Assembly: GCF_040274945.1 (NCBI RefSeq)
Contig: NZ_JBEMAR010000001.1
Coordinates: forward strand, 1 to 64,000
Direction: 5' to 3'
Origin: Carnobacterium_B sp040274945
Lineage (GTDB): Bacteria; Bacillota; Bacilli; Lactobacillales; Carnobacteriaceae
Length of the DNA stretch: 64,000 bases
Under the pieces are notes generated by a model that did no database searches, had not been told where the DNA came from, and saw nothing but the letters and a program-made list of their open reading frames with translations. Within the stretch, counting starts at the first letter, position 1, and each line of letters begins with the position of its first letter. Positions 50,077 through 61,000 of the stretch are shown one piece after another. The position numbers and the translations under genes were made by a program.

Positions 50077-51102
50077 CTAGTTGGTGTTTCTTATACAGGA
50101 TTGTCGTTCAATAATTTGATGCGGCAAGATGATTTTGACTGCTAACGTTTGTTTCCCTACCATCAAATCGATCAATTGATAGACAGTTTGAGAAGTCAAT
50201 GAATCTGTATGCAGATCGATTGAGGTCAATTCAGGACGGGCCTTTTCAGCAAAAATCGAATTATTGAATCCAATGATCGAAACATCTGTTGGTATTTTCA
50301 AACCAAATCCACTAAGTAAATAACTCATATTCAAAGCAATCAAATCATCACTGGCTACGATACCTGTTGGAAAATCACCGCTCCCAAAAAGTTGCTTTAT
50401 TTTTCTTCGATAAGCTGCTTCAGGGAGAGTGACATCTAGAATCAACTCTTGGTCCATTTGGATTCCAGCATCATCTAAAGCTTGCGTATACCCTTTTAAA
50501 CGCTCCCGAATGACCATTTGATTGGCATCTTCTCCTATGAACGCAATTTTTTTATGTCCCAATTGCAATAAATAATTTGCTGCATCTTTTCCAGCAACAA
50601 CATTGTCATTATCTACGTAAAGCATTTCATTTTCGTATTTATACGGTTTTCCAATCATAGCATAAGGGACTTTTTCTTGATGCAAGTATTCAATGATTGG
50701 ATCGTCTTTCTTAGAATATAAGACGATAAATCCATCGACACGACCACCTTCAGCCATCGTTTGGATACTTTCCAGCAACTCTGCTTCCGTTGTCCCAGAA
50801 GCAAGTGACACCATATATTTCTTTTCGTTGCACGCTTTACTGATTCCTCGAATCATACTGAGGAAAAAGGTGTTTTGAAAACCTTGCCCTTGAGATACTG
50901 GTAAAATGACTCCAATCGTTTGAGTAGTCTGATTTACCAACCCGCGTGCCGTTAAATTTGGACGGTATCCGATCTCTTTCATCACACGCCGAACATTTTC
51001 TTTCGTTTTTTCACTTATGCTAGGAGAATCTTGGATGGTACGCGATACAGTTGAGGTGGCTACTCCAGCTTTTTTGGCTACATCTTTTATTGTGACTGAC
51101 AT
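50077..51102 (-). CDS. malR: LacI-family repressor of the maltose genes
   Basis: 341 residues. Helix-turn-helix TIKDVAKKAGVATSTVSRTI at the N-terminus, hinge region YRPNLTARGLV, then a periplasmic-binding-protein-like sensor domain. Last gene of malP-malB-malM-malR. Two GCAAWCGWTTGC palindromes in the malP/malT intergenic region, one inside the malP promoter spacer and one just behind the malT start, are its likely operators. The name follows the enterococcal gene order. Confidence 0.88.
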   Translation of the reverse strand: MSVTIKDVAKKAGVATSTVSRTIQDSPSISEKTKENVRRVMKEIGYRPNLTARGLVNQTTQTIGVILPVSQGQGFQNTFFLSMIRGISKACNEKKYMVSLASGTTEAELLESIQTMAEGGRVDGFIVLYSKKDDPIIEYLHQEKVPYAMIGKPYKYENEMLYVDNDNVVAGKDAANYLLQLGHKKIAFIGEDANQMVIRERLKGYTQALDDAGIQMDQELILDVTLPEAAYRRKIKQLFGSGDFPTGIVASDDLIALNMSYLLSGFGLKIPTDVSIIGFNNSIFAEKARPELTSIDLHTDSLTSQTVYQLIDLMVGKQTLAVKIILPHQIIERQSCIRNTN

Positions 51103-51139
51103 CTGCGCACATCCTTTCTGCCTTTATCTTAAGCTATAC

Positions 51140-52165
51140 CTATTGAGTTGTAAACCTGTACTTTGTCCAATAACGATAGGTCTTTTCAGGTTCGATGACA
51201 ATAGAGCGAAACTCAGGATGATTTACTGCATCAGGTAGTTCTTGTGTTTCCAATGCCATTCCTCGATGACTGCTCATTTTTTCACCGTCCACCAAGTAGT
51301 CTTCTTCCATACCTGTTGTCGAAAAAACCACTACCGCTTCTCGATCTGTTTCCATCACTAAAGTACGACCATTGTCTGGATCATGAAGTCGAATCGTTTT
51401 GTCCCCAGTTAACTTGAATGGTGTATCAAATCCTTCAGGTCGCTCTTTAATCGCTGTCGCCATTTTTTTCGGTTTTCTAAAATCGAAAGCTGTATTCGCA
51501 ACTGCTAATAAGATACCAGTTGGCAATTTAGACTCATTCGTTTCCGCATAATTTTGTGCATCTATTTGAAGAGTATGGTTCAATATGTCTCTTTTTGTGT
51601 GTCCACTCAAATTAAAATACGTATGATTGGTCGGGTTAAACAGTGTTTCTTGGTCTGTTTCCGCCGTAAACAGCATCTCCCACACGTTCTCATTGGTCCA
51701 GTAATAAGTTACCGTCACATTGAGGTTACCTGGATATCCATTGTCTCCGTCTGAACTGATCAGCGAAAAAGAAACACCGATTTTATCTTGTTCTTTCACC
51801 AATCGACTTTCCCAAAGACGTTGACTGAAGGTGTGGTTTCCTCCATGAATATGGTGTCTTCCTTCGTTTTTAGTCAGCTGATAATTAGACCATGCACCAT
51901 CAGCAATGCGCCCTGCTATTCTTCCGACTACAGCACCAAAATAAGGCGAATCATTTACATAATCCTCAAACTGTTTAAACCCGAGCACGACATTTTCTAT
52001 TTTCCCAAACTGATCAGGAACTTCGATCCCTGTTACTACTGCTCCATAATCGATGCAACGAAAAACAGCTTGTTGATCATTAGTCAAGACGTATTCAAAA
52101 ACTTCTTGTTCTTTATACCAACCGTAATGCTGCTTACGCGCGTCCAACCGTTTCACTCCATACAT
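51140..52165 (-). CDS. malM: Aldose 1-epimerase (maltose locus)
   Basis: 341 residues, galactose mutarotase fold. Landmarks: HIHGGNHTFSQRLWES, NPTNHTYFNLSG (catalytic His) and the Glu region ALETQELPDAVN near the end. Converts the beta-glucose released by maltose phosphorylase. It overlaps the end of malB by 32 bases; a TTG six codons inside has GGAG eight bases upstream and may be the real start. Translational coupling to malB is likely. Confidence 0.88.
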   Translation of the reverse strand: MYGVKRLDARKQHYGWYKEQEVFEYVLTNDQQAVFRCIDYGAVVTGIEVPDQFGKIENVVLGFKQFEDYVNDSPYFGAVVGRIAGRIADGAWSNYQLTKNEGRHHIHGGNHTFSQRLWESRLVKEQDKIGVSFSLISSDGDNGYPGNLNVTVTYYWTNENVWEMLFTAETDQETLFNPTNHTYFNLSGHTKRDILNHTLQIDAQNYAETNESKLPTGILLAVANTAFDFRKPKKMATAIKERPEGFDTPFKLTGDKTIRLHDPDNGRTLVMETDREAVVVFSTTGMEEDYLVDGEKMSSHRGMALETQELPDAVNHPEFRSIVIEPEKTYRYWTKYRFTTQ

Positions 52166-52805
52166 CTTCTAGTAATCCTGCTGTCAGATCAGCAGTACTT
52201 GGAACAACTTTTGTTGCCTTACCTAAGATATTAGCTTCACCAACTCCAACAGAAACCATATTGGCAGCATTGATCGAATCTACTCCAGCAGCTGCATCTT
52301 CTACACCCACACATTCGCTCACGCTCACACCAAGTTGTTGAGCACCAGTCACAAAAATTTCCGGATCTGGTTTGCCCGCTTTTAATTTGGCAGGATCAAC
52401 AATTTCGTTAAAGTAGTCAGTAATTTGTAATTTGTCTAAGATCACAGGACCGTTTTGACTAGCAGAAGCTAACCCAATCAAGATATTTTTTGCTTTTAGT
52501 TCGTCAAGCAAGTTTTTAATCCCGGGCAACAAATCTGCTGGAGACATTTTTTCAATCAAGGTCTTGTATAGATCATTTTTTTCAGTGGCCATTGCTGTTT
52601 TTTCCACTTCTGTATAAGCGCTTTGTTTGTTGCCTTTTTCCAAAATAAGGTTCAGTGAATCCGTGCGACTAACGCCTTTTAATTGTTCATTGAACTCTTC
52701 ATCGATGTTGATACCAATCTTAGTTCCTAATGCTTTCCATGCTTCATAATGGTAAACAGCTGTATCCGTGATGACACCGTCTAAATCAAATAGTACTGCC
52801 TTCAT
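52134..52805 (-). CDS. malB: Beta-phosphoglucomutase
   Basis: 223 residues, HAD family. Nucleophile and acid in FDLDGVITDTA (Asp8/Asp10), cap domain after it, and the beta-PGM sequences KGVSRTDSL, GLASASQNG and VEDAAAGVDSI. Converts beta-glucose 1-phosphate from maltose phosphorolysis to glucose 6-phosphate. 18 bases behind malP. Often named pgmB. Confidence 0.94.
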   Translation of the reverse strand: MKAVLFDLDGVITDTAVYHYEAWKALGTKIGINIDEEFNEQLKGVSRTDSLNLILEKGNKQSAYTEVEKTAMATEKNDLYKTLIEKMSPADLLPGIKNLLDELKAKNILIGLASASQNGPVILDKLQITDYFNEIVDPAKLKAGKPDPEIFVTGAQQLGVSVSECVGVEDAAAGVDSINAANMVSVGVGEANILGKATKVVPSTADLTAGLLEDVWSETVGRA

Positions 52806-52823
52806 ATTCCCTCTTCCTCTCTG

Positions 52824-55109
52824 TTAGTTAGTAACTTTTTTGGGTGTTTTGGTTGTAGAAGTGTATACATCATTCAATACCACTGATTCATCATATACAG
52901 ATAATTCCAACGCTTCGCCTTCAAGCAACACGATTGATACTTCTTCACTTGTTACAGAGATCTTCAGTAAACGTCCGCGGTAGTTGATATGGAAAGAATA
53001 ATTTGTCCAGTTTTCTGGCAAATAAGGTCTAAACGATAACTGTCCGTTAACGGTCTGCATTCCGGCGAATCCTTGAACGATTGTCAACCAACTACCTGTC
53101 ATGGATGTGATGTGCAATCCGTCTTCTGTATCATTATTGTAGTTGTCCAGATCTAAACGAGCCGTGCGAGCATAAAACTCTACTGCTTTGTCCATTTTAC
53201 CAATATCAGCTGCTAAAATCGCATGGATACTTGGAGATAAGCTAGACTCATGTACCGTCATCGGTTCGTAAAAATCAAAGTTGCGCTCGATTTCTTCCAC
53301 AGTGTACATTTCTTTAAAGAAATAGATTCCTTGCAAGACATCTGCTTGTTTGATAAATGGCGAACGTAGAATTTTATCCCATGACCATTTTTGGTTCAGT
53401 GGTAGATCAGCTGGATCTAATTCAGAAACTGGACGCAATTCTTTGTCTAAGAATGTATCGTGCTGAACAAAAACTTGCTCTTCTTCATCATAAGGATAGT
53501 ACATTTTCTCTATGATGTCTTGCCATTTTGCTGTTTCTTCATCTGTTACTTGTAAACTTTCTTTTTTATCTGCTGACAATGGTAAAGATTCTAAAGTATA
53601 CTTCAATGTCCAAACAGCTAATTTATTTGTATACCAGTTATTATTGACATTATTTTCGTATTCATTCGGACCGGTCACACCATGCATCATATATTGGTCT
53701 TTTCTACGGTTGTAGTGTACGCGGTCTGCCCAGAAACGGCTGATGCCCACTAGAACATCCAATCCTTTTTCTTTCAGATAGCTTTCGTCGCCTGTGTAAT
53801 TTGTGTAGTTGTAAATGGCATAAGCCATCGCACCATTCCGATGGATCTCTTCAAACGTGATTTCCCATTCATTGTGGCACTCCACTCCTGTGAAAGTCAC
53901 CATTGGATACAAAGCACCTTTTAACCCTTGTTGGCGTGCGTTGTGCTCTGCTTGAGGCAATTGATTGTGACGATACGTCAATAGGTTCTCTGTTATTTTT
54001 GGATCTGCTAATGCCAAGTATAAAGGTACCGCATAAGCTTCGGTATCCCAATAAGTTGCTCCACCATACTTTTCACCTGTAAATCCTTTAGGTCCAATGT
54101 TCAAACGAGTGTCTTCACCATAATACGTAGAAAACAACTGGAATAAGTTGAAACGAATACCTTGTTGAGCTGCAGGATCGCCACCGATTTCAATATCTGC
54201 CTTTTTCCACCGTTCCAACCAAAGAGACTCGTGGCGCATCCGTAATTCTTCAAATGGTAGTTGATCAACTCGTTCACTGATCGTCTGACTTTGCTTCTCC
54301 ACATCTGTTTTGCTGTAATCACGTGAAGTCGTTAATACAACACGTTTTTCAATAACTGCTTTTTCTCCAGCTGCTAAGATTCCAGTATAGGTTTCTGCAA
54401 CTTTCATTTCAGACACTTCATCAGCTGTTTTCTCAACGTTTGTAACGCGGTTCGACATCACAGCACCTACTGTAAACTGTTCAATTCCAAAATCATTTGG
54501 TTTAGTTTCAATCACTAAATGATTCGTTCCTTGAGAAACGGGAAGCCAGAATTGTTCGTCGTAATTAGAATCTTCATTGGTTACATTCCCATCAAGAGCT
54601 GGGATAAATTCTACTTTCACATCATCTGATAGACTAGTCACTTCCATTTTGATGGCACACAGTTCTTTTTGATCCAAACTGACAAATCGCTCTACAACAA
54701 CTTGTACTTGTTTAGTGGCTTTTTCTACTAAGTAACTTCTTTTCAAGATTCCGTGCTGCATATCCAATTCCATTTCAAAATCAGATACTTTGTCCGTATA
54801 CAAATCAACTTTTTCTCCATTAATCAATAAATCTAATTGAATAAAGTTCATTGTATTGATTACTTTACCAAAATACTCTGGATAACCATTTTTCCACCAA
54901 CCGACACGTGTTTTATCTGGATACCAAACGCCTCCAATGTAACTTCCTTGATGGTGATCTCCTGAATAAGTTTCTTCAAAGTTACCACGCATACCCATAT
55001 AACCGTTTCCAATACTCGTTAAGCTTTCTTGTAATCGGCGCTCATCTTTGTTCAATTCAGTTGTTTTAACTTTCCATTCATCTATTTCAAATAATCGCGT
55101 ATATGACAC
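52824..55109 (-). CDS. malP: Maltose phosphorylase (GH65)
   Basis: 761 residues from a GTG at 55109 with AGGAGG six bases upstream; the frame is open 34 codons further but that part contains the promoter and operator. GH65 catalytic region: TYWDTEAYAVPLYLALAD and GVECHNEWEITFEEIHRNGA hold the general acid Glu. Splits maltose with phosphate to glucose and beta-glucose 1-phosphate. Gene order with pgmB and an EIIBC/phosphatase pair supports maltose over trehalose or kojibiose. Confidence 0.92.
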   Translation of the reverse strand: MSYTRLFEIDEWKVKTTELNKDERRLQESLTSIGNGYMGMRGNFEETYSGDHHQGSYIGGVWYPDKTRVGWWKNGYPEYFGKVINTMNFIQLDLLINGEKVDLYTDKVSDFEMELDMQHGILKRSYLVEKATKQVQVVVERFVSLDQKELCAIKMEVTSLSDDVKVEFIPALDGNVTNEDSNYDEQFWLPVSQGTNHLVIETKPNDFGIEQFTVGAVMSNRVTNVEKTADEVSEMKVAETYTGILAAGEKAVIEKRVVLTTSRDYSKTDVEKQSQTISERVDQLPFEELRMRHESLWLERWKKADIEIGGDPAAQQGIRFNLFQLFSTYYGEDTRLNIGPKGFTGEKYGGATYWDTEAYAVPLYLALADPKITENLLTYRHNQLPQAEHNARQQGLKGALYPMVTFTGVECHNEWEITFEEIHRNGAMAYAIYNYTNYTGDESYLKEKGLDVLVGISRFWADRVHYNRRKDQYMMHGVTGPNEYENNVNNNWYTNKLAVWTLKYTLESLPLSADKKESLQVTDEETAKWQDIIEKMYYPYDEEEQVFVQHDTFLDKELRPVSELDPADLPLNQKWSWDKILRSPFIKQADVLQGIYFFKEMYTVEEIERNFDFYEPMTVHESSLSPSIHAILAADIGKMDKAVEFYARTARLDLDNYNNDTEDGLHITSMTGSWLTIVQGFAGMQTVNGQLSFRPYLPENWTNYSFHINYRGRLLKISVTSEEVSIVLLEGEALELSVYDESVVLNDVYTSTTKTPKKVTN

Positions 55110-55182
55110 TTTTTTCCTCCTGACGCAGAGATTGCGTAAAAATAATTTAGCACAAATCCTGCTTTCTTTATTAGCTAACGCA

Positions 55183-55211
55183 AGTTTAAACGCAAACGAT
55201 TGCATTGTCAA
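55183..55211 (-). promoter_or_regulatory. malP promoter with operator in the spacer
   Basis: Minus-strand -35 TTGACA (55206-55211), 17-base spacer, -10 TAAACT (55183-55188). The palindrome GCAAACGATTGC (55192-55203) fills the spacer, an ideal place for a LacI-type repressor. Confidence 0.75.
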
Positions 55212-55286
55212 TTTGAAATAGCTTATTTTTCTGTTTCCAAGAGACGAACAGTAAAAAAAGCTTGATATAAAGGAGTTTTAAAAAAA

Positions 55287-55300
55287 TGTTACCGATAACA
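55287..55300. promoter_or_regulatory. cre-like palindrome in the malP-malT intergenic region
   Basis: TGTTACCGATAACA is a perfect palindrome with the central CG of LacI-family sites. It differs from the two MalR-type sites and fits a catabolite response element for CcpA moderately well. Confidence 0.5.
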
Positions 55301-55322
55301 ATTTTTCGAACTCTTAAAACGC

Positions 55323-55367
55323 TTGCATTTTTTTAAAGCAAGTCGTATATTTAAAGCAATCGTTTGC
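55323..55367 (+). promoter_or_regulatory. malT promoter and operator
   Basis: -35 TTGCAT (55323-55328), 17-base spacer, -10 TATATT (55346-55351). GCAATCGTTTGC (55356-55367), the reverse complement of the malP operator, lies at about the transcription start. AAGGAGG before malT follows. Confidence 0.7.
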
Positions 55368-55402
55368 ATTAACGAATTTGTATTCATAAGGAGGATTTAA
55401 AA

Positions 55403-57064
55403 ATGAAAAAACTTTTTTCATTTGATTTTTGGCAAAAATTAGGTAAAGCGTTAATGGTCGTTGTGGCTGTTATGCCTGCTGCCGGATTGATGATTAGTAT
55501 TGGAAAAATGATTGCCATGTTCAGCGGAGATATCTCTCTTGTCTTAACCATTGGTAGCGTTATGGAAAATTTAGGTTGGGCTATTATTAATAACCTACAT
55601 ATTTTATTTGCAGTAGCTATTGGAGGTTCGTGGGCTAAAGAACGTGCCGGTGGAGCTTTCGCTGCTATTCTAGCATTTATTTTAATCAACATGACTTCAG
55701 GTGCCATTTTCGGGGTAACCTCTGATATGTTAGTCACTGAAGGCGCTACAACAAGTACGTTATTCGGACAAGTGATTCCAGTAAATGGTTACTTCACTTC
55801 TGTTCTAGGCGCACCTGCTTTGAATATGGGTGTGTTCGTCGGAATTATTTCTGGGTTTGTGGGAGCGGTTATTTTCAACAAATATTACAACTACCGCAAA
55901 TTACCGGAAGCCCTTTCTTTCTTTAATGGAAAACGTTTTGTTCCTTTCGTAGTCATTTTATGGTCCGTAATTATTTCAATCGGATTGGCTCTTGTATGGC
56001 CGGTTATTCAAACAGGAATCAACAACTTCGGGCAATGGATTGCAACTTCTAGCGAAACAGCACCTGTATTCGCACCATTTATTTATGGTACGCTTGAGCG
56101 TCTGTTATTGCCGTTTGGATTGCACCATATGTTAACGATTCCAATAAACTATACTGCTCTTGGTGGAACTTACACTGTTTTAACAGGCTCTGGTGCTGGT
56201 GGACAAGTATTTGGACAAGATCCATTATGGTTGGCTTGGGTCAGTGACTTAGTGAACTTGAAAAACGCTGGCGATACTGCTGCATATAATGAATTATTGA
56301 CTACGATTACTCCTGCTCGTTTCAAAGTAGGGCAAATGATTGGTGCAGCTGGTACATTACTGGGAATTGCCTTTGCGATGTATCGTCGTACGGACAAAGA
56401 CAAACGTTCTAAATACAAATCCATGTTTCTTTCTGCTGGTTTAGCTGTTTTCTTAACAGGCGTTACTGAGCCGCTTGAATTTATGTTTATGTTTGCTGCT
56501 CCTGCTTTATATGGAGTGTATGCTATTCTTCAAGGGGTTTCATTTGCTTTGGCAGATATTATTGCTTTACGTGTTCACTCGTTCGGTACCCTTGAATTCT
56601 TGACACGTATTCCGATGTCTATCAATGCCGGATTAGTCTGGGATGTCGTTAACTTTGTAGTATCATGTGTATTATTCTTCTTCTTGGCTTACTTTGTTTC
56701 TTACTGGATGATCGGCAAATTTAAAATCGCTACTCCTGGTCGTTTAGGTAACTACATCGAAGAAAGTACTACTGAAGCAGGTTCTGCAACTGAAGGAGCT
56801 CCTGCTGTAGCAACTGGTACTGCTGATGCACAAGTCAGCGGAATTATCGAAGCTTTAGGTGGAAAAGAAAATATTTCAGATGTAGATGCTTGTATGACAC
56901 GTCTACGTGTAACTGTTAAGGATCCTGAAGTAGTTAAAGATGAAGCAGCTTGGAAAAGACTTGGCGCTTTAGGTTTAGTGAAAAAAGGAACAGGTATCCA
57001 AGCCATTTATGGACCAAAAGCTGATGTCTTAAAATCTGATATCAATGATATATTAGGAGTGTAA
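55403..57064 (+). CDS. malT: Maltose-specific PTS enzyme IIBC
   Basis: 553 residues. N-terminal EIIC domain of the glucose/maltose family with about ten membrane segments (to about residue 440), including PFGLHHML and GVTEPLEFMFMF; a short Ala/Thr linker; then EIIB with the phosphorylated Cys497 in DVDACMTRLRV. No IIA domain, so a glucose-type IIA from elsewhere must serve. Imports maltose as maltose 6'-phosphate. Four bases ahead of mapP. Confidence 0.9.
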   Translation: MKKLFSFDFWQKLGKALMVVVAVMPAAGLMISIGKMIAMFSGDISLVLTIGSVMENLGWAIINNLHILFAVAIGGSWAKERAGGAFAAILAFILINMTSGAIFGVTSDMLVTEGATTSTLFGQVIPVNGYFTSVLGAPALNMGVFVGIISGFVGAVIFNKYYNYRKLPEALSFFNGKRFVPFVVILWSVIISIGLALVWPVIQTGINNFGQWIATSSETAPVFAPFIYGTLERLLLPFGLHHMLTIPINYTALGGTYTVLTGSGAGGQVFGQDPLWLAWVSDLVNLKNAGDTAAYNELLTTITPARFKVGQMIGAAGTLLGIAFAMYRRTDKDKRSKYKSMFLSAGLAVFLTGVTEPLEFMFMFAAPALYGVYAILQGVSFALADIIALRVHSFGTLEFLTRIPMSINAGLVWDVVNFVVSCVLFFFLAYFVSYWMIGKFKIATPGRLGNYIEESTTEAGSATEGAPAVATGTADAQVSGIIEALGGKENISDVDACMTRLRVTVKDPEVVKDEAAWKRLGALGLVKKGTGIQAIYGPKADVLKSDINDILGV

Positions 57065-57067
57065 TTT

Positions 57068-57889
57068 TTGAAGTTCTTAACGCTAAACACACACAGTTGG
57101 ATGGAAGATGATCCTTTAAAAAAACTGGACGACTTATGCGATGCGATCAGTCGTCATTCATTTGACGTAATCGCACTGCAAGAAGTCAATCAGCTGATGA
57201 CAGCTCCTATAGTACAGCAAGCGTTATTGGCTGATTTTTCTTCTACCAACAACGAACACCCTATCAAAGAAGATAACTTTGCTTTCTTATTGCAAAAAAA
57301 GCTTCAGGAAAAAGGATTACCGTACTATTGGACGTGGGAACCTTCTCATATGGGTTATGACCGTTTTGATGAAGGTTTGGCCATTTTAAGTTTGAAGCCG
57401 ATCCAAGAAGTTTGCTCTTTCTTTGCCTCAAAAAATACGGCTTATGATGACTATAAAAGTCGGAAAGTTATTGGAATCAAATCAGCAGGTCAGTGGTTCT
57501 TTAACTTGCATTTGGGTTGGTGGCAAGATGGTCACGATCCTTTTCCAGGTCAATGGGGAAAATGTACAGCACTTTTCGATACTTTAAAAGAACCGATTTT
57601 TTTACTGGGTGATTTTAATAATCCAGCTCATATTAAACACGAAGGTTATGAACTAGTCACACAAAATTGGTTCGATACCTATCATTTGGCAGAACAAAAG
57701 GACAATGGTTTTACAGTTGCAGAAGCTATAGATGGATGGGCAGAAAATCAAAGCGGGTTACGAATCGATTATATTTTTGCCAATCAACCGGTAAAAACAA
57801 TTTCTTCTCGAGTGATTTTTAATAACATCAACGAACCGATCGTTTCTGATCACTTCGGGGTTGCCGTTGAGATAGCATCATCTATTTAA
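57068..57889 (+). CDS. mapP: Maltose 6'-phosphate phosphatase (EEP superfamily)
   Basis: 273 residues from a TTG start with AGGAG eight bases upstream, overlapping nothing but four bases behind malT. Endonuclease/exonuclease/phosphatase fold: LNTHSW, ALQEVNQ (metal Glu), LLGDFNNP and DHFGVAVE (catalytic Asp-His). In Enterococcus the homologous gene next to malT encodes MapP, which removes phosphate from maltose 6'-phosphate so that MalP can act. Same position and length here make this the best call. Confidence 0.88.
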   Translation: MKFLTLNTHSWMEDDPLKKLDDLCDAISRHSFDVIALQEVNQLMTAPIVQQALLADFSSTNNEHPIKEDNFAFLLQKKLQEKGLPYYWTWEPSHMGYDRFDEGLAILSLKPIQEVCSFFASKNTAYDDYKSRKVIGIKSAGQWFFNLHLGWWQDGHDPFPGQWGKCTALFDTLKEPIFLLGDFNNPAHIKHEGYELVTQNWFDTYHLAEQKDNGFTVAEAIDGWAENQSGLRIDYIFANQPVKTISSRVIFNNINEPIVSDHFGVAVEIASSI

Positions 57890-57952
57890 AAATTTTTGCC
57901 AATATTAACCCTTTTTTAAAACTTAAGAGTAACTTTTAGCCTTGAATAACTA

Positions 57953-58011
57953 TAAAAAAAGACTGACTCAATAGTCGAGTACTCCTCGATTTTTTGAATC
58001 AGTCTTTTTTT
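57953..58011. terminator. Terminator behind mapP
   Basis: AAAAAAAGACTGA-CTCAA pairs with TTGA-A-TCAGTCTTTTTTT around a loop that itself holds TCGAG/CTCGA. T-runs on both strands, so it may serve mapP and addA. Confidence 0.82.
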
Positions 58012-58090
58012 AATTGTTCATATAGAAGCAGCTTATTTTTCTCTAATTATTCTGGATTTTGGGAATATTAAAGAGTCACTTGAATCTTGC

Positions 58091-61000
58091 TTATGATGGA
58101 ACGGATACGATCTCTCCTGTATCTAATAGACACAGATAGGTTTCAGTAACTCTTTTATCTAAGATAGATTCTAATGCAGATCGATATAAATTCATTTGAC
58201 CTTTGTACTTTTCTAACATTTTCTCTCCTGATTGTGGTCCGTAATGACTGACTCTATCTGTTTTGTAATCAAATAAAATAATGTGATCCTCTAACTCGAT
58301 ATAGCCGTCAATAATTCCGTGAATCAATATTTTATCTTCAGCGTCGCCATTCATATCTGTAAACAGTTTTTCAGCATCTAATAAAAGTGAGAATGGTTCT
58401 TCACGATGGACATCTTTCGAAAAATCAATGATCATTTTCCCTAGCGGTGTTGTAAAAAACTCCTCTACTTGTTCAACATTAACTTTTGCAGCAACGTCTT
58501 CTTTTAAGACGCCATTTTTTATCAACGAAGCAACTAGGATTTCCAGTGTTTCTTTGGTAGGAGCCGTGCTTAAATCAATAGCTTGCATCACGGAATGCGT
58601 TGCCGTTCCTATCTCTGCATTTGAAGGAGCGGTTAATTCAGCCATAAACAGTGGTCGATCTAGCGTTTCTTCAACATACCGGTTTCGATTTCTCGGTTGA
58701 TTGATATCGATTTTAACCATTTGATCGCTTTCGGGCTCTTCAAATAACCGTTTGATTTCTGAAACCGATTGATAACTGGTTGTATGAGAAGCCCCTTCAT
58801 GCTCGTAAATGTAATTCATCAATTCTAACGCTTTTTGGACGGTACTTTGTTTTGGTTCAGTCTCAGAGATTGTGTCTTGCAGCTGATTCAATTTCTCTAA
58901 CCAGTTTTCATCCGTTCCATTGTCTTTTGAAATCAATTGTTCTTGAATCGCACTTTCATCATAAAAGTGGATACTAAAATGGGCAGAATGATTGGTAATG
59001 GCTCCATTTCTGGCACTGACAGCGATCTCCTCATTTTGACTTGAAGGATGACGAACAAGGGATAACCCGATCCACTTCATTAAACTACTAGCGGTAAACC
59101 GAATATCGGCTGGCAAAACGGTTGGATTGTGGGAACTAACGACACCCCATTCTTTCCATGCTGCTGCTTCATCTTTATACGAACCCACTAAAAACAATTT
59201 TTCTTCTGCACGTGTCAATGCTACATATAATTTTCGCATTTCTTCAGATAACAATTTCGTTTTCTTCTCCACTTTTAAAGCGATTTCCGGTAAAGAAGGG
59301 TATCGAATGCGACGGTCCAAATCTTTAAAGTCCGTCCCCACTCCATATTGTTCGTTAAAAATATAACTTTTTTTGATGTCTTGCAAATTAAATTTTTTCG
59401 TTAAATCTAATACAAAGACGACTGGAAACTCTAACCCTTTACTTGCATGGATCGTCATCACTCGAACAGCGTTCTCATCTTCAGATATAGCGGTAGGCTC
59501 TGCCAGATCTTTGTCTTTTTCTTGCATTTTTTCGATGAATCGTACAAATTGAAACAGCCCTTTAAAACTTGTTTTTTCATAGCTGGATGCACGCTCATAT
59601 AAAGCGTGCAAATTAGCTTTGCGCTGTTTACCCGAACTCATTCCTCCAACATAGTCTAAAAAGCCTGTATCATCATAAATCGTCCATATTAGCGCGACTA
59701 AATGGTCTCGTCGAGCAATTTCACGCCATTTGTTCAAACGTGTTAAAAACACTTCGATTTTTCCATATAAATGTGATGTAAAACGACTAGCCTTTTCTAC
59801 ACCTGGGTAAGATTGATAGAACGTTTTTAAGGCATCAAAGTAATCCCCTGTTTTTTGGCTGATCCTAATTGAGGCCAATTCATTTTCATCTAACCCAACA
59901 AGCGGCGAACGCAACACTGCGGCCAAGGGAATATCTTGATAAGGGTTATCAATAACTTTCAGTAAAGACATCATGATCGTGATTTCAGTTGTTTGAAAGT
60001 AATTTTGCGTGTCATTTACTTGAAGTGGAATAGCCAATCGTTTGAACATTTCCATTAACACCAAGTTATTCTTTTTAGTCGGTGTCAACAAAACAATGTC
60101 TCGATAATTGATTGGCCGCGTTGTTTTAGCTCGTTTATCATAAATTGGAAATTGCGTTTGGATCAACTCTTGGATTTTTTGGCCGACCATCAATAATTCG
60201 CCTTCCGTTTTATCTTCAATCCGCATATCCCAATTAACCGACTCTGTTTCTTCTTCCTCATCTTCGGTATCATTGGTGCCTTTTTCGTAGATTAAAAGTT
60301 CCGGTTGGTGTTTTTGCAATTCTGGAAAACCCCTAAAGCCTTGCACGAGTTTAGCAGCTTCATCATAGTCCATTTGTCCGACTGCTTTATCCATTAGTTG
60401 TTCAAAGACTAAATTAGTAAATTGCAGCACTTCACCTCGTGAACGAAAGTTTTCAGCCAGTATAATTCGTTCACCTAATTCGTGATGTTCATACTGTTCG
60501 TATTTTTTTAAAAATAATCCTGGATCAGCTAAACGAAACGAATAAATAGATTGTTTCACATCCCCTACCATGAACAAGTTTCCTTGATCTGATTGGTCAT
60601 GGGCCAACCAACGCAATATATTTTCTTGAAGTTGATTGATGTCTTGGTATTCATCAACCATGACTTCTTTAAATTTGTCTCGATAATGCTTCGAAGCTTC
60701 AGTTGGAATCCAGTTTTCCTCATTGAACTGAGCCAGAATTTGAAGAGTCAAATGTTCTAGATCATTAAAATCTAATAGGTTCCGTTCATCCTTGCGCTGG
60801 CGAAAAGCCTCCGTGAAGAGTTGTGTCACACGTGCCATTTCTTCAACCAAGGGAGCAGCACTTAACATTAAGTCGATTTGTTCTTGAGGGGAAGCAGAGA
60901 AATAATCATTAGCTAGTTCCTTAAAACGAGCTTTATACTGATCACGTAACCCCTTCATTTCCTCAGCGGTTTCTTTTATTGCTTCATCGGTTCCCTTTTT

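Noticed and set aside
54101..54322. Leftward frame inside malP
   Set aside because: Alternative frame of the conserved GH65 gene without its own ribosome binding site.
55110..55211. N-terminal extension of maltose phosphorylase upstream of the GTG at 55109
   Set aside because: The stretch contains the malP promoter and MalR operator, shows no GH65 similarity, and AGGAGG fits the GTG start.
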